Shown here one piece after another: positions 56,489 through 64,000 of a stretch of DNA of 64,000 nt. Each line of letters begins with the position of its first letter. Position 1 is the stretch's first letter. Below the pieces are notes generated by a model. That model had not been told where the DNA came from and did not search any database. It worked only from the letters and a program-made list of their open reading frames with translations. Made by a program: the position numbers and the translations under genes. This stretch comes from Pseudonocardiaceae bacterium YIM PH 21723 (GTDB lineage: Bacteria > Actinomycetota > Actinomycetes > Mycobacteriales > Pseudonocardiaceae): contig QZFT01000014.1 of NCBI GenBank assembly GCA_003600225.1, forward strand, positions 107,476-171,475. Reading direction: 5' to 3'.

Positions 56489-57328
56489 CTAGGCGTATTC
56501 CTCTTCGAACGAGTCCGAGCGCGGCCGGTCCTGGCGGCCGCGGCCGGCCCGCAGGACCCGGGCCAGCATCAGGTTGAACGCCAGGGAGACCTCGCGGGCG
56601 CCCGGGGTGCCCCAGGCGTGGATCGGCATGCACGCGCCCTGCGCCTGCTGTACCGCCAGCCGGTCGGGCAGCGCCACCGGCATCACCAGCGGGCCGAAGA
56701 TCTCGCGCAGCTCGGAGATGCGGAACTGGTGCTCGTGCGAGCGCGGCCGGACCCGGTTCACCACGACGCCGAGGGGCTGCAGTTCCTCGTTGTTCTTCCG
56801 CTCGGTCTGCACGGCCTCGAAGGCGCGCTGCACACCGGACACCGCGAACATGGTCGGCTCGGTGACCAGCAGCGCGCGGTCGGCGGCGACCAGCGCGGAC
56901 CGGGTCAGCTGGCCCAGCGACGGCGGGCAGTCCAGCAGAACCAGCTGGTAGGGGTCGTCTTCCTCGTCGATGATCTCCGGCAGCGCGTCGAGCGCGGTGG
57001 CCAGCCGGTTCAGCCGGTTGAGGCTGGGATCGGGCACATTGTGTGACTCGGCGTCCTCGGAGCCGACGAGCACGTCGACCAGGTCGCCGTCCCAGGAGCT
57101 GCGGGCGATCGCGTCCCGGACCACGGAGGGCTGCGGATCGGCGAGCACGTCGGTCAGCGTGGCCTTGCTGTCCTCAGGGTCGAGGGTGGCGGTGGCGTTG
57201 CACTGCGGGTCCAGGTCGACGACCAGCGTCCGGATGCCACGCCGCATGGCGGCAGAGGCAAGGCCCAGCGCCACAGTTGTCTTGCCCACCCCGCCTTTGA
57301 GACTGAGAACCGCCACCGTTTGTTGCAC
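56489..57328 (-). CDS. ParA/MinD-type ATPase
   Basis: 279 residues from GTG 57328, placed by its leaderless promoter. Deviant Walker A SLKGGVGKTTVALGLASAAMRRG (about 9-31), VVDLDPQCNATATLD, and Walker B LVLLDCPPSLGQLT. ParA proteins position plasmids, chromosomes or other cargo by binding DNA or membranes. There is no parB or centromere here and the true chromosome parA is normally near the origin, so this is an orphan. The last 20 residues are Arg/Asp-rich. It shares a transcript with the Nei gene (1-nt gap). Confidence 0.9.
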   Translation of the reverse strand: MQQTVAVLSLKGGVGKTTVALGLASAAMRRGIRTLVVDLDPQCNATATLDPEDSKATLTDVLADPQPSVVRDAIARSSWDGDLVDVLVGSEDAESHNVPDPSLNRLNRLATALDALPEIIDEEDDPYQLVLLDCPPSLGQLTRSALVAADRALLVTEPTMFAVSGVQRAFEAVQTERKNNEELQPLGVVVNRVRPRSHEHQFRISELREIFGPLVMPVALPDRLAVQQAQGACMPIHAWGTPGAREVSLAFNLMLARVLRAGRGRQDRPRSDSFEEEYA

Positions 57329-57341
57329 GTGTGTCAGCCTA
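57329..57341 (-). promoter_or_regulatory. Leaderless promoter of the ParA gene
   Basis: TAGGCT (57341-57336, minus strand), 7 nt, GTG 57328. Confidence 0.65.
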
Positions 57342-57458
57342 CGGTCTTTTCTGTTGTACGTCGGTGCGGGGCGGTCGAGTTTGTGGAAACCCAGCCCATT
57401 GAGGCAATAGCCCTTGACCCGTACGGTGGAAGATCTGATCACCTGATCAGCTCAATGC

Positions 57459-57495
57459 TTGTGGCGTTCCGTGGTCATCGTAGGCTGTCGCCATG
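57459..57495 (+). promoter_or_regulatory. Leaderless promoter of the methyltransferase gene
   Basis: TTGTGG (57459-57464), 16 nt, TAGGCT (57481-57486), 6 nt, ATG 57493. Confidence 0.65.
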
Positions 57496-58209
57496 AGATC
57501 TGAGGCGGACAGCGCCGTGCACCGCGTACTCGAGCGGGAGTTGGTCGAGGTGCGCCGCCGCAAGGCCGCCGCCGCCCCGGTGGTACTCGATGTCGGCGGT
57601 GGCAGCGGCGTGTGGTCGGTTCCGCTCGCCGTGGCCGGATGTCAGGTCACCGTCGTGGATCCCAGCCCCAACGCCCTCGCCGCGCTGCACCGCCGGGCTC
57701 TGGACGCCGGGGTCACCGATCGGGTCACCCCCATCCAGGGGGACACGGATGCGCTGGGTGATCTCGTTCCGCAGGCCGGAGCCGACGTGGTGCTCGGGCA
57801 CGGGGTGCTGGAGGTCGTCGAGGACCCGGCCACCGCGCTCGCCGGTCTGGCCGCCGCGGTGGCCCCCGGCGGTGTGCTCTCCGTGCTGGCCGCCAACCGG
57901 TTCGCCGCGGTGCTGTCCCGGGCCATGGCCGGCCGGTTCGAGGACGCCATCGCGCAGCTGAAGGCCGTTCCCGGCGGCACCCACCGCTTCGACTCGGACA
58001 GCCTCTCCCGGCTGCTGGCCGATGCCGGACTGACCGTGGAGCTGGTGCGCGGCCACGGCGTGCTCACCGACCTGGTCCCCGGCTCGGTGATCGAGGCCGG
58101 TTCCTCGGCGGTCGACACGCTGGCCGAATTGGAAAGTCTCGCTGCTGAGACCCCGCCGTTGCGCGATATTGCCGCGCGCGTGCACATCATTGCGCGCCGG
58201 CCACGGTAA
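57493..58209 (+). CDS. Class I SAM-dependent methyltransferase
   Basis: 238 residues. Motif I VVLDVGGGSGVWSVPLAVAG (about 30-49), post-I VTVVDPSPNALAAL, DRVTPIQGD, and GADVVLGHGVLEVVEDPATALAGLAAAVAPGGVLSVLAA resemble the SmtA/CmoM group, which acts on tRNA or small molecules. The last 30 residues (LAAETPPLRDIAARVHIIAR) match actinobacterial homologues located next to the parA-like gene. Cytosolic. Not assignable further. Confidence 0.88.
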   Translation: MRSEADSAVHRVLERELVEVRRRKAAAAPVVLDVGGGSGVWSVPLAVAGCQVTVVDPSPNALAALHRRALDAGVTDRVTPIQGDTDALGDLVPQAGADVVLGHGVLEVVEDPATALAGLAAAVAPGGVLSVLAANRFAAVLSRAMAGRFEDAIAQLKAVPGGTHRFDSDSLSRLLADAGLTVELVRGHGVLTDLVPGSVIEAGSSAVDTLAELESLAAETPPLRDIAARVHIIARRPR

Positions 58210-58431
58210 GCTGGGAAGCGAAGATCGAGACTGGATCTTTCCGTCCGGTAACCGGTGCGACATCACCTCGTTGCACTAACCCGAGCGGATGATCCAGATG
58301 GCGTCACTACTTCAGTCGTAAGGATCGGCTAGTCGTAGGCGCTTTCGCCTCGTATCCTCGACAGTGACACCGGGACCCGACCCCTGGTGTTAACCCAGTG
58401 GTTAGTGGTGACCAGTGCCGGAGGAGGAGCC

Positions 58432-58824
58432 ATGCCACTCTCCGAGCACGAGCAGCGGATGCTCGAACAGATCGAGCGCGCTCTCTATGCGGAGGACCCC
58501 AAATTCGCCTCCGCCGTGCGCGGGGGCCGACTGAACCGGCCGCCGCGGCGACGACGGCTGCAAGGCGGCGTCCTGCTGTTGCTCGGCGTTTCCCTGCTGG
58601 TACTGGGCGTCGCATTGCCGGTGCTCAAGCCCGGCGGCGTCCCGGTGATCAGCGTTGCCGGATTCCTGGTGATGTTCTTCGGCGCTCTGCTGATGCTGTC
58701 CGCGTTCGGTCGCTCCGGCGACGCTGCGCAGGCGGCCGAGCAGGCGAGTGCGGAGAAGTCCGGGAAGAGTTCCTTCGCCCAGCGCATGGAAGAACGTTTC
58801 CGGAAGCGCTTCGAGGACGAGTAG
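58432..58824 (+). CDS. DUF3040 membrane protein
   Basis: 130 residues from ATG 58432 (GGAGGAG upstream). The conserved N-terminal MPLSEHEQRMLEQIERALYAEDPKFAS defines DUF3040, followed by two membrane helices (about 43-61 and 66-88) and a charged tail (MEERFRKRFEDE). In mycobacteria the DUF3040 gene (Rv2169c) stands near the mraZ division cluster. Function unknown. The 223-bp upstream region holds a CCGGT-A-ACCGG dyad (58245-58255). Confidence 0.9.
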   Translation: MPLSEHEQRMLEQIERALYAEDPKFASAVRGGRLNRPPRRRRLQGGVLLLLGVSLLVLGVALPVLKPGGVPVISVAGFLVMFFGALLMLSAFGRSGDAAQAAEQASAEKSGKSSFAQRMEERFRKRFEDE

Positions 58825-58825
58825 A

Positions 58826-58889
58826 AATTTCCATGGAAAGTGCTCGCCCTCCCAGGGCGAGCACAACGGGGGCACTTTCCATGGAAATT
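58826..58889. terminator. Nested double hairpin between convergent genes
   Basis: An outer 18-bp perfect inverted repeat (58826-58843 with 58872-58889) encloses a 10-bp hairpin (58841-58850 with 58854-58863). Each outer arm contains the self-complementary TTTCCATGGAAA. Lies between DUF3040 and the transglutaminase gene. Confidence 0.85.
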
Positions 58890-58909
58890 GCTCAGCCCTG
58901 TGTCCAACG

Positions 58910-61357
58910 TCACACCGTGCTGAATTCCCCGTCCAACGCCGGTTCCTCCAGTGCCGCCTCGTCGTAGGACGGCGGCGCCACCAGGACCGAGCGCGGCCAC
59001 AGCCGCTGCCGGAAACTCAGCGGATCCCGCGACCGGAGACTGGCCAGTACCGCGTGCAGCGAGGCCGCCAGTTCCGCGCTGTCCGGCGGGGTCGGCGAGT
59101 ACCACTGCCGCTCGACCGCGGTGATCAGCACCCGGATGCCCTCACGCCCCGGCTCGTCGATGTCGTGGTGCTTGACCATCCGCCGGGCCGCGCCCCGCAC
59201 GGTGTCGGCCTCGTGGATCGCGACGCCCCGGTCGATGGACTCGGCGCGTAGTTCCCGCCAGGCGGCGATCGCCGCGCCGTCCCCGCCCGCGGCGACCTGC
59301 CGCAGCCGTCTGCGGCGCACCACGGACCGGGCGACCATCGGCACCAGGGCCGCGATGAACGCCATGCCGGCGATCGCGGCCACCCAGACCCACCAGGGCA
59401 GCGCGGCGAACACCGCCAGTACGGCCACCCCGCCGATCGCGGCCAGGGCCGATACGGAGCCCCAGGCGGTCCGCGTCCGCCGGACCACCGGGTCCCTGGT
59501 GGTGCGCACCGACACCACGCTGAGCACGACGAGAGCCACCAGCAGCACGACCAGCAGCAGCACCGGCACTCCCAGCGGCCAGTTCGGCTGCTGCTGGGCG
59601 GTCGGCGTCACGCCACCGTTCTGCGCGTCGTCCTTCGACCCGTCCGGCGAACCCGGGCGGGTGGGCGTGGCCGTCGAGGCGGTCGGGCTGGGCACCGCCG
59701 TGGTCGTGGGGCTCGCGCTGGGGGTCCGGTCGGATTGGTACGCGGGTGGCGTCACGCGCTGGTCCGTCAGCGGGGTCGGGTCGAAGGTCTGCCAGCCGAG
59801 GCCGGGGAACCACACCTCGACCCACGCGTGCGGATCGCCGGTGGTGATCGACCGGTACTCGCCGGAGTTGAAGCCGACGGTGTAGCCGACGGCGACCCGG
59901 GCCGGCATGCCGCTGAGCCGGGCCAGGACGCCCATGGCGGCGGCGAACTGCTGGCAGTACCCCTTGCGGCTGGTGAACAGGAAGTCGGCCAGCGCGTCGC
60001 CGGTGTCCTTGCCCGGTCCGTCCAGGGAGTAGGTGAACCTGCCGCGATCCCGCAGGTAGTCGGTGATCGCCCTGGCCTTGTCGTAGGTGGTGGTCTTGTC
60101 CTTGGTGATGTCCCTGGCCAGCTGGGCGATCCGCGGGTCCACCTCGGGTCGCTGCGTGTAGGCGGGGTCCACGGTGGACGGGCCGTTGGCCGCGCGCAGG
60201 TCCTCCAGGCTGGGCTGGGGCAGCAGCACGTGCTCCTGGTAGGAGATCCCGGAGAGCTTCTGGTCGGCCACCAGCACGGTGGCCTCCGGGTCGTAGTTCC
60301 AGCCGGGCTGCGGGTTCGGCAGGCCCAGTGGCAGCCCGAAGGTGGGCAGCCAGTTGGTCTTCGCGCCGACGAACTCGATGCTCACCGTGCTCAGCGTGCC
60401 GGGTGGCCTGCGCTCCACATCCGGCTGGCGCAGCACCGTGGAGTCCACCTGCTCGGCCATCAGGCCTTCCGGCGACCAGCCCTTGTTCGGGGTGAATTTG
60501 CGCAGCGTCACCGCGCGCATGTAGAGGCCCTCGCGGTCGGGCAGATTCCGCACCCGGAACAGCTCGGACTGGGTCTTCTTGTCCAGCTGGCCGCGCAGCG
60601 AGACCATCGGGTCGATGTCGTAGCCGATCTGGCTGCCGCCCAGCTCCCCGGGCAGCCGTCCCTCGGTGCCGACGCCGGTGAGGGAACTGCCCGCCAGCAG
60701 GGCGATGACCGCGGCGGTGCCGCCGACGGTGAGCGCGGCGGGCCCGAGGCCGTTGGTGCGCAGCCCGCCCGAGTCGTCGGTGCGCTGAGCCGTCAGCAGC
60801 AGCCCGAATCCGGTGGCGGCGAGCAGGAAGGCCCACCAGGGCAGCAGGCTCTCGGACAGCGAGGCCGGGATGGCGTACAGGGCCAGCAGCACCAGGCCGC
60901 AGGCGGCCGGGGCGGAGGCCGTCACGGCCAGGGTGTCCACCAGCACGGCGACCAGCCCGATGCCCGCGGTGATCACGAACAGCATGCCCGACGGCGGGGA
61001 CACCGGGGGCACGGCTTCGCGGATCTGCTCGGCGGCGCCGGAGGCCAGCGCGGCGAAGTCACCCGCGGTGGCGCCGCTGGGGATCACGATCAGGAACGCG
61101 TGCGTGCTGAACATCGCGGTGAGCAGGCCGATCAACGTGCTGAACTGGCCGAGGACCACCAGCGCCGGATGCCAGCGCAGACTGCGCAGGCCCACGCCGA
61201 CCCCGGTGATCACCATGATGGCCACCAGGGCGTGCAGCAGCCAGGAGACGCCGGACAGTAAAGAGCTGAGCGACAGCGTGGTCAGCAGCAGCGCCAGCGC
61301 GCTCACCGGGCCCGCGCTGCTCAGCCAGCCGGATTCCCGCTCGGTGGACGTGCTCAC
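58910..61357 (-). CDS. TgpA-type membrane transglutaminase-like protein
   Basis: 815 residues from GTG 61357, overlapping the DUF58 stop (GTGA). N-terminal membrane domain of 6-7 helices (DUF3488), then an extracytoplasmic transglutaminase-like domain with the Cys-His-Asp triad: GYCQQFAAAMGVLARLSGMPARVAVGY (Cys about 466), DPHAWVEVWFPG (about 508) and WQTFDPTPL (about 525). A Ser/Thr/Pro-rich linker, another helix pair and a DUF4129-like C-terminus follow. It belongs to a conserved MoxR–DUF58–TgpA operon thought to assemble envelope proteins; the substrate is unknown. Confidence 0.92.
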   Translation of the reverse strand: MSTSTERESGWLSSAGPVSALALLLTTLSLSSLLSGVSWLLHALVAIMVITGVGVGLRSLRWHPALVVLGQFSTLIGLLTAMFSTHAFLIVIPSGATAGDFAALASGAAEQIREAVPPVSPPSGMLFVITAGIGLVAVLVDTLAVTASAPAACGLVLLALYAIPASLSESLLPWWAFLLAATGFGLLLTAQRTDDSGGLRTNGLGPAALTVGGTAAVIALLAGSSLTGVGTEGRLPGELGGSQIGYDIDPMVSLRGQLDKKTQSELFRVRNLPDREGLYMRAVTLRKFTPNKGWSPEGLMAEQVDSTVLRQPDVERRPPGTLSTVSIEFVGAKTNWLPTFGLPLGLPNPQPGWNYDPEATVLVADQKLSGISYQEHVLLPQPSLEDLRAANGPSTVDPAYTQRPEVDPRIAQLARDITKDKTTTYDKARAITDYLRDRGRFTYSLDGPGKDTGDALADFLFTSRKGYCQQFAAAMGVLARLSGMPARVAVGYTVGFNSGEYRSITTGDPHAWVEVWFPGLGWQTFDPTPLTDQRVTPPAYQSDRTPSASPTTTAVPSPTASTATPTRPGSPDGSKDDAQNGGVTPTAQQQPNWPLGVPVLLLVVLLVALVVLSVVSVRTTRDPVVRRTRTAWGSVSALAAIGGVAVLAVFAALPWWVWVAAIAGMAFIAALVPMVARSVVRRRRLRQVAAGGDGAAIAAWRELRAESIDRGVAIHEADTVRGAARRMVKHHDIDEPGREGIRVLITAVERQWYSPTPPDSAELAASLHAVLASLRSRDPLSFRQRLWPRSVLVAPPSYDEAALEEPALDGEFSTV

Positions 61358-62598
61358 CGCCAGTCTCCATTCCCGGCGCCGGTCAGGGCGCTCGCGCGGC
61401 ACAGGACCGTCCAGAGTTGGGTCATGCCGGAGTTCGGTCCGGCGATGACGACCGCCCAGCCGGCCCGGGTGAGGATCCCCGCTGTCTGCTGGGTGGTCGG
61501 AGTGCCGCCCGGCGACCAGGCGGTGACATCCAGCAGCACGGCCATGTTCAGGCCGTTGCGGCTGCGGAACCGGACCAGTTCCTCGGCGGTGACCTCGTCG
61601 GTGGCGCCCAGCACGGCGATCATCGCCTGCCCGTGGGCCGGGTCGGCGCCGAACACCAGGTCCCGGCGGTGCGAGGGCTGGAGCGCGGCCAGGGCGTCCA
61701 GGATCATCTCCGGGTCCTGGTCGGCCGAGTCCTGCCTGCCGGACAGCAGTCTGCCGTCCTGGGTGAGCAGCCGGACGTGCTGGCCGTGCCGGTGCAGGTG
61801 GACGCAGGCGCTGGCCGCGAAGGACACCGCCCACTCCAGGCTGGCGCCGGGTCCGCTGCCCCGGTGGGCGCCGGCCCGGCTGTCCAGCAGCACGGTGCAG
61901 CCGCCCTGCCAGGGCCGTTCCTCCACCCGCACCATGAGCTCGTCCCGGCGTGCGGTGGACCGCCAGTGCACCTTGCGCATGTCATCGCCGTTGCGGTACT
62001 GCCGGACGACCACGTCGTGCTCACCCTGGCCCGCCCGCATCCGCGCGGTGCCGTCCTGCCCGGTGGTCTGCCCGGACCCGTGCGGCAGGCCGTAGAACGG
62101 GGTGATCCGCGGGACCACGATCAGCTTGCTGTAGTCGGCGATCTCCCGGTCGTACTCGGCCAGCCCGAACGGATCGGTCACCCGGGCGATCAGCGGGCCG
62201 ACCCGGTGCACCCCGCGGGTGTTGGGTTCCAGGGGGTAGCGCAGCACGGTGTTGCGGTGCACGCCCAGCTTGTTCAGCCGCAGCTGGGGCTGGTTGCCGA
62301 GCACGTAGGGGACGGTCTCGTCCAGTTCCAGCTCGCCGGTGGGCAGCCGCCCGGAGCTGGTGATCTCCAGCAGCACCTCGCTGCGCACGCCGACCGGCAC
62401 CCGGTGCGGGTTGATGTGCCTGCTCGCGGACAGGCCCAGGTTGGCCCGCGCGGTGAGGACGGCGGCCAGCAGCGGCAGCATCACCGCGAAGGCGGCCACC
62501 CGCAGCAGGTCCCGTTCGTTGAACAGGAACGCGCAGACCACGGCCGCCAGCCCCGCTGCCAGCACGCAGCGTCCTCGGGTCGTGATCCCGGAGAGCAT
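61354..62598 (-). CDS. DUF58 domain protein
   Basis: 414 residues. Two membrane helices at the N-terminus (about 9-50) are followed by a small beta domain and the von Willebrand factor A-like DUF58 core. The signature is VRQYRNGDDMRKVHWRSTARRDELMVRVEERPWQGGCTVLLDSRAG (about 197-242), with the metal-ion-site residues DxS present as LLDSRAG. DUF58 proteins work with MoxR AAA+ ATPases, probably in metal insertion or folding of periplasmic partners. The start is 3 nt after the MoxR stop. Confidence 0.92.
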   Translation of the reverse strand: MLSGITTRGRCVLAAGLAAVVCAFLFNERDLLRVAAFAVMLPLLAAVLTARANLGLSASRHINPHRVPVGVRSEVLLEITSSGRLPTGELELDETVPYVLGNQPQLRLNKLGVHRNTVLRYPLEPNTRGVHRVGPLIARVTDPFGLAEYDREIADYSKLIVVPRITPFYGLPHGSGQTTGQDGTARMRAGQGEHDVVVRQYRNGDDMRKVHWRSTARRDELMVRVEERPWQGGCTVLLDSRAGAHRGSGPGASLEWAVSFAASACVHLHRHGQHVRLLTQDGRLLSGRQDSADQDPEMILDALAALQPSHRRDLVFGADPAHGQAMIAVLGATDEVTAEELVRFRSRNGLNMAVLLDVTAWSPGGTPTTQQTAGILTRAGWAVVIAGPNSGMTQLWTVLCRASALTGAGNGDWR

Positions 62599-62601
62599 CT
62601 C

Positions 62602-63693
62602 CTAAGGCCGGCGGATGTTGTTGTCCGAGCGCTCGGCCCGCTTGGGTACCGGAACCCGCTGGATGAGTTGCAGCACCAGGTCCCTGGGCTGACGGCGGCC
62701 CGCGTGCGCCTCGCCGGTGAGCACGAGGCGGTGGGCCAGCACCGGTACCGCGACGGCCTGCACGTCGTCGGGGACCACGAAGTCACGGCCGGACAGCGCG
62801 GCCTGGGCGCGCGCGGCCCGGATCAGGTGCAGGGTGGCGCGCGGCGAGGCGCCGAGCCGCAGCTCGGGCAGCCGCCGGGTGGCGCTGGTCAGGTCGACGG
62901 CGTAGCGGCGCACCTCGGGCGCGATGTGCACGTAGCGCACGACGGCCATCAGCTGGCGGATCTGCGAGGCGTCGGCGACCGGCCGCAGATCCGCGAGGGG
63001 ATCGTGGCCCGCGTGCTCGTCGACCATGGCCAGCTCGGCGTTCAGGTCGGGGTAGCCGATGGAGACCCGGCAGGTGAACCGGTCACGTTGCGCCTCGGGC
63101 AGCGCGTAGGTGCCTTCCATCTCGATCGGGTTCTGCGTGGCGATGACCATGAACGGCTGGTCGAGGCGGTAGGTCTTGCCGTCGATGGAGACCTGGTTCT
63201 CCTCCATGCACTCCAGCAGGGAGGACTGCGTCTTGGGGGAGGCCCGGTTGATCTCGTCGCCCACCACGATGTTGGCGAACACCGGGCCGGGGCGGAACTC
63301 GAACTCACCGTTGTGCCGGTTGTAGATGGACACGCCGGTGATGTCGCTGGGCATCAGGTCCGGGGTGAACTGGATCCGGGAGACGGTGCAGTCGATGGAC
63401 CTTGCCAGGGCCTTGGCCAGCGAGGTCTTGCCGACGCCGGGCACGTCCTCGACCAGCAGGTGACCGTCGGCCAGGAGGGTGACCAGGGCTACCCGGACGA
63501 CGTCCGACTTGCCGACGAGGACCTTCTCCACGTTCGCCGCGATGCGTTGCATGATCGTGTGCAGCTGGCTGAGTCCCGGTGCGCCGGGCGGCATCGCCGG
63601 TACGCCGTTGCCCTGCTGGGCCACCGGAGTGAGCGGGGCGCCGCTCTGGCCCGGCGCGGGTGGGTACGCGGCGGGCTGCGAACTGGCTGCCAC
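62602..63693 (-). CDS. MoxR-family AAA+ ATPase
   Basis: 363 residues from GTG 63693 (GGAGGACGA upstream). Walker A GVGKTSLAKALARS (about 85-98), Walker B region VVGDEINRASPKTQSSLLECMEE, sensor IATQNPIEMEGTYALPEAQRDRF, and a lid domain. The first 40 residues are proline/alanine-rich. MoxR proteins are chaperone-like and here form a three-gene operon with DUF58 and TgpA. The window edge lies 300 bp upstream, where repeat D and the IS110 gene are found. Confidence 0.95.
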   Translation of the reverse strand: MAASSQPAAYPPAPGQSGAPLTPVAQQGNGVPAMPPGAPGLSQLHTIMQRIAANVEKVLVGKSDVVRVALVTLLADGHLLVEDVPGVGKTSLAKALARSIDCTVSRIQFTPDLMPSDITGVSIYNRHNGEFEFRPGPVFANIVVGDEINRASPKTQSSLLECMEENQVSIDGKTYRLDQPFMVIATQNPIEMEGTYALPEAQRDRFTCRVSIGYPDLNAELAMVDEHAGHDPLADLRPVADASQIRQLMAVVRYVHIAPEVRRYAVDLTSATRRLPELRLGASPRATLHLIRAARAQAALSGRDFVVPDDVQAVAVPVLAHRLVLTGEAHAGRRQPRDLVLQLIQRVPVPKRAERSDNNIRRP

Positions 63694-63897
63694 TCGTCCT
63701 CCAGGGATGCTTCCGGACCTTCACACGCAGTGTGTCAAATATGACGCAGGCTACCCAGTCGGCATCTCGGTTCGAGACCTGATCTGTTGATGTGTCCCCC
63801 ACATCTGGCCATAGCACCGGGGGAGGTGGGTTGCTTCTGCGTGGTTATCGAAAGCGGCTTTGGAGGGGGAGATGGGTGGGTGTCCCTATGGGTTTGG
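63694..63897. repeat. Repeat arm D (about 63830-63882), truncated
   Basis: The stretch matches the left arm of elements A-C (TCGAAAGCGGCTTTGGAGG, then GGGAGATGGGTGGGTGTCC) but loses similarity at about 63882, where the element would continue into GTCTTTCCTGCC. The IS110 transposase frame ends at 63898. The first part (63694-63829) is the MoxR leader. Confidence 0.7.
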
Positions 63898-64000
63898 TCA
63901 AGCCGCTGCTGGTGTGGGGGGCCGGTAGTAGGCATGATCGCGGAGCATGGCGAACAGGACGTCGCAGCGTCGGCGGGCTAGGCAGATGAGGGCGGCGTTG
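63898..64000 (-). CDS. IS110-family transposase, C-terminal end (runs off the window)
   Basis: Only 33 codons are visible. On the minus strand they end NAALICLARRRCDVLFAMLRD, then HAYYRP and the stop at 63898. This end is characteristic of IS110/IS116/IS902 (DEDD-type) transposases, which close with a Leu-Ala-Arg-Arg-Arg segment and a DVLFAMLRDG-like helix. IS110 elements lack inverted terminal repeats and in characterised cases choose targets with a structured bridge RNA encoded in the element. Whether the copy is intact cannot be seen. Confidence 0.8.
   Translation of the reverse strand, partial: NAALICLARRRCDVLFAMLRDHAYYRPPTPAAA
63898..64000 (-). mobile_element. IS110-family insertion sequence, one end
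   Basis: The element enters from the right edge. Its boundary lies between the loss of the D-arm similarity (about 63882) and the transposase stop (63898). Full length and the non-coding end carrying any bridge RNA are outside the window. Confidence 0.6.

Overview
The window is very GC-rich chromosomal DNA from an actinobacterium. Gene order infB–ylxP–rbfA … truB–ribF–rpsO–pnp–M16 peptidase–dapB … thyX–dapA–rnj–ftsK … argA–rimO–pgsA–pncC–clgR–pspA–pspM follows the order known from mycobacteria and relatives. The many leaderless genes (a TANNNT -10 box 6-7 nt before an ATG or GTG) also fit that phylum. The accessory content and the hairpin-rich intergenic repeats suggest Pseudonocardiales; that placement is an inference and the genus cannot be read from the sequence.

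1-9.1 kb: the 3' end of infB, ylxP (DUF503), rbfA, an opposite-strand pair (a secreted repeat protein and an EF-hand protein), nrnA, a MATE exporter, a 0.5-kb non-coding repeat element (element A), a small ABM monooxygenase, truB, ribF, an XRE-type regulator and rpsO. 9.1-16.2 kb: pnp, an M16 peptidase, dapB, a small membrane protein, then leftward genes for two related anchored proteins and a VTT-like protein. 16.2-25 kb: GNAT, methyltransferase, two tandem EamA transporters, a YcaQ-type glycosylase, a FadR-type regulator, a secreted alpha/beta hydrolase, a DUF4097 protein and a ribbon-helix-helix regulator with a striking operator array.

25-38.5 kb: folA and thyA (leftward) diverge from thyX, then GNAT, repeat element B, a TIGR03085 protein, dapA, rnj, two membrane/secreted proteins, a family-A DNA polymerase, an acyltransferase and ftsK. 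38.5-47.1 kb is an accessory block: M43 metalloprotease, XRE-cupin regulator diverging from a methyltransferase/DinB pair, four phospholipase A2 paralogues within 5.6 kb, a siderophore-interacting flavoprotein and a HelD-like RNA polymerase motor. 47.1-48 kb holds repeat element C. 48-54 kb: GtrA, N-acetylglutamate synthase, and the rimO–pgsA–pncC–clgR–pspA–pspM envelope-stress block. 54-64 kb: NCS2 permease, Nei-type glycosylase, ParA ATPase, methyltransferase, DUF3040, and the MoxR–DUF58–transglutaminase operon. The window ends in a fourth repeat arm (D) abutting the C-terminal end of an IS110-family transposase.

The least explained signals are: (i) the dispersed element family A-D, with long imperfect inverted terminal arms, exchangeable cores and perfect internal palindromes; (ii) the cluster of four phospholipase A2 genes, one lacking a signal peptide; (iii) six TGRCRYCA boxes in helical phase over the promoter of the ribbon-helix-helix gene; and (iv) a secreted glycine/asparagine repeat protein beside an EF-hand protein.
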